From positions 248,001-312,000 of the forward strand of contig JAIQGK010000005.1 in assembly GCA_020072645.1 (NCBI GenBank): DNA of 64,000 nt. The letters run 5' to 3'. The DNA is from Terriglobia bacterium (lineage in GTDB: Bacteria > Acidobacteriota > Terriglobia > Terriglobales > Acidobacteriaceae). The notes beneath the pieces were generated by a model, which was not told where the DNA came from, made no database searches, and was given only the letters and a program-made list of their open reading frames with translations. Position numbers and translations under genes: made by a program. Below, one piece after another: positions 62,436-64,000 of this stretch (its first letter is position 1; every line of letters begins with the position of its first letter).

Positions 62436-64000
62436 TTACTGCTGCAGGACTAGCTCTGCAAGCTTTACACCGCTGAAGTCTTTTTGTATGTGGAAGCGGC
62501 GAATTTTCTCAGGCTGATGCACCGTAAAAGCGGAGCCGGCGCAGATGGTTAAAGCCTGTCCATTAGCTTCGTGCGGCACAGAAAGCTCAAATTGCCTCAA
62601 AGGGTTGAGTCCGAATTCACCGCTCCATTGCTCGGATTCCGGCCACCATGCGTAGCTCTGATAGATGGGCGCATTCGAATCGTCTTCTGCACTGCAATTC
62701 TTGAATAGGCGAACGCTCACGCCAACCATTGGGATACCGGCCAGAGGTGAGCGGCACGATAATAAGATTTCAGAAAGTTGTGAAACAACACAGGTTCCCA
62801 CGTTTTGGATCTTGAACTCATCTTGCTTCGGATTGAATGCCACACTACGATTGTCACGGTAGAGCGTGGAGGCGACTTCCACTTGAAGATTGATGGGGAC
62901 ATCCTTGAATTTGTCGAAGAACGTCCCGTCTACCTGGATGAACGTGCCAAGACTGCGCGATTGCAGCCCCGAGGCATCGATCGTGCCATTATCATTGTGG
63001 CTGAGCACCGCGCTTACTGCCTGCCAATCTGAGTTCCACTGTGCGCCGTCCGGAGCCTGGAAAGTCAGTTTGATTGCTTCTGCCTGTGCAACCAGGCCTT
63101 CAGCCACTTCGCCGCCGGTGAACTTAAGAGTGATCCAGACAGTCTTTTTTCCCTGTTCCGGTCCACGGCCCACATAAAGGTGTCCTGCATGCGGCTTTTC
63201 CGGTGCTGGCATCTTTATTTCAAAGTAGCCGTCCGCGCCGGCGCCCAGCAGCGGGTATTCAGCTTCAGGAAACCGATATTTGGGCTCGGCTGCGGCCATA
63301 AGAATGAGTGCCAGTCCAGCGCCTATCAGGATCCATCTGGCTTGGGCCGTCTTGCGCAATGCGTATTGCCGCACAATAACCACAATCGCCACGCCAACCA
63401 TCACCGCCCATACTAGCCATTGCCAGCTCCCCGTCCTCCCGGACCCAGCGCCTCGCACATCGAAGACGAAGAAGAAGCCGAAAAAGCTTTGTGCCAGCCA
63501 CACCGATGCCAGCACAAATATCAACACCATAATGATGGCCCGTGTCATCTGTCTTTTCCCTCCCGTTACCACCGCGAGTGTTGCCAGCGGCAACAGCAGA
63601 ACGGCCAGCGTCAGGTTCAGGTCCAGCACTCTGGAAACATGCTGAAAGGGAGCGAAGCCAGCGGCTGCAACCAGGCAGAGTTGGGCCACAAACAGCGGCA
63701 CATTGATCACAATGAAAACGAATAAAATTTTGGCAGCCAGCAAACTTTGCCAGTGGTAAGGCCGGGTGACCCAGAATTGGCGGTCGCCTGTAAGTGACTC
63801 TTCGTAAATCACGCGCACGAGGACCACCATCCATCCCAGCACCAGCAGTACGCCCAGAATGGATGCCCCGGCGTAGCGCAATGCAGTTACTGTTCCGCCG
63901 TCATAGCTCAGACGGTCAACGGGCTTCCACAGCACCGGCTGGCACCATGCATATAACGCCAGCAGGAGGATCGATAACACAATTTCCCATGAAAACCGCT
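62436..64000 (-). CDS. ABC-2-type membrane protein, N terminus beyond window
   Basis: The frame stays open through the right edge (reading GFSWEIVLSILLLALYAW), so the start is outside and the 522 visible residues are a partial protein. Several membrane helices lie within the first 250 residues (about 10-25, 45-65, 90-115, 135-160, 170-190, 205-225). Then comes a large soluble, beta-rich part (KTVWITLKFTGGEVAEGLVAQAEAIKLTFQAPDGAQW, FIQVDGTFFDKFKDVPINLQVEV). It resembles ABC-2-type permeases with extracytoplasmic domain. Function unknown. Confidence 0.6.
   Translation of the reverse strand, partial: RFSWEIVLSILLLALYAWCQPVLWKPVDRLSYDGGTVTALRYAGASILGVLLVLGWMVVLVRVIYEESLTGDRQFWVTRPYHWQSLLAAKILFVFIVINVPLFVAQLCLVAAAGFAPFQHVSRVLDLNLTLAVLLLPLATLAVVTGGKRQMTRAIIMVLIFVLASVWLAQSFFGFFFVFDVRGAGSGRTGSWQWLVWAVMVGVAIVVIVRQYALRKTAQARWILIGAGLALILMAAAEPKYRFPEAEYPLLGAGADGYFEIKMPAPEKPHAGHLYVGRGPEQGKKTVWITLKFTGGEVAEGLVAQAEAIKLTFQAPDGAQWNSDWQAVSAVLSHNDNGTIDASGLQSRSLGTFIQVDGTFFDKFKDVPINLQVEVASTLYRDNRSVAFNPKQDEFKIQNVGTCVVSQLSEILLSCRSPLAGIPMVGVSVRLFKNCSAEDDSNAPIYQSYAWWPESEQWSGEFGLNPLRQFELSVPHEANGQALTICAGSAFTVHQPEKIRRFHIQKDFSGVKLAELVLQQ

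Overview
The window looks like a chromosomal contig of an Acidobacteriota bacterium, probably Terriglobia (Koribacter/Sulfotelmatobacter-like). This is inferred from gene content, Gram-negative envelope genes (lptE, exbB/exbD, psd/pssA), paired secreted amidohydrolases, DoxX-like and SHOCT membrane proteins, and GC-rich codon use. Species cannot be fixed without a database search. No rRNA, tRNA, CRISPR array, transposase or prophage gene was found. Both edges cut genes: polA at the left and an ABC-2-like membrane protein at the right.

Layout. 1-5.2 kb: polA, then glmM with a small membrane protein, and xseA. 5.3-8.3 kb: a PIN-domain toxin-like pair, a Cys-rich secreted mini-protein with a broken tandem copy, small envelope proteins. 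8.3-14.7 kb: two coupled amidohydrolases, dtd followed by a fragment of a second dtd 3' end, a DoxX-like protein, a secreted M42 peptidase. 14.8-18.7 kb: the classical phoH-ybeY-corC-era cluster (minus strand). 19.1-25.0 kb: rpsT, a response regulator, and a tightly coupled minus-strand cluster psd-pssA-(Asd-like pseudoenzyme)-lptE-holA. 25.3-28.8 kb: an esterase and a TPC-type metal P-ATPase. 28.8-41.9 kb is accessory: an AlbA_2/Schlafen-type regulator with its own inverted-repeat operator, a serine hydrolase, rpoD (TTG start), a lipoprotein, a DUF2971 protein next to a coiled-coil membrane protein and an HNH nuclease, and a homing-endonuclease-associated-repeat protein whose middle is built from the intergenic repeat families of this genome. 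42.6-45.7 kb: a molybdate/tungstate ABC operon with a separate HTH-Mop protein. 45.8-49.5 kb: secreted and membrane proteins (DUF1624-like, PAP2). 50-53.9 kb: acyl-CoA dehydrogenase, GxxExxY protein, meaB and methylmalonyl-CoA epimerase, pointing to a propionyl/methylmalonyl-CoA pathway. 53.9-64 kb: exbB/exbD, secreted proteins, tsaB-rimI, a DUF465 protein with a strong terminator, dnaG, and the right-edge membrane protein.

The most unusual theme is a set of short, GC-rich, interspersed repeat families (A: ACCGCAAAGGNCGCAAAG; B: CACGGAGACACGGAG; C: CGCGAATTAACGCGAAT, each in both orientations). They fill many gaps and also run in frame through two predicted nuclease genes, the GxxExxY protein (51162-51572) and the homing-endonuclease-repeat protein (39495-41003). 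REP-like hairpins with compensatory base changes, a 26-bp perfect palindrome, a 119-bp in-frame duplication and several palindromic operators add to this repeat landscape.
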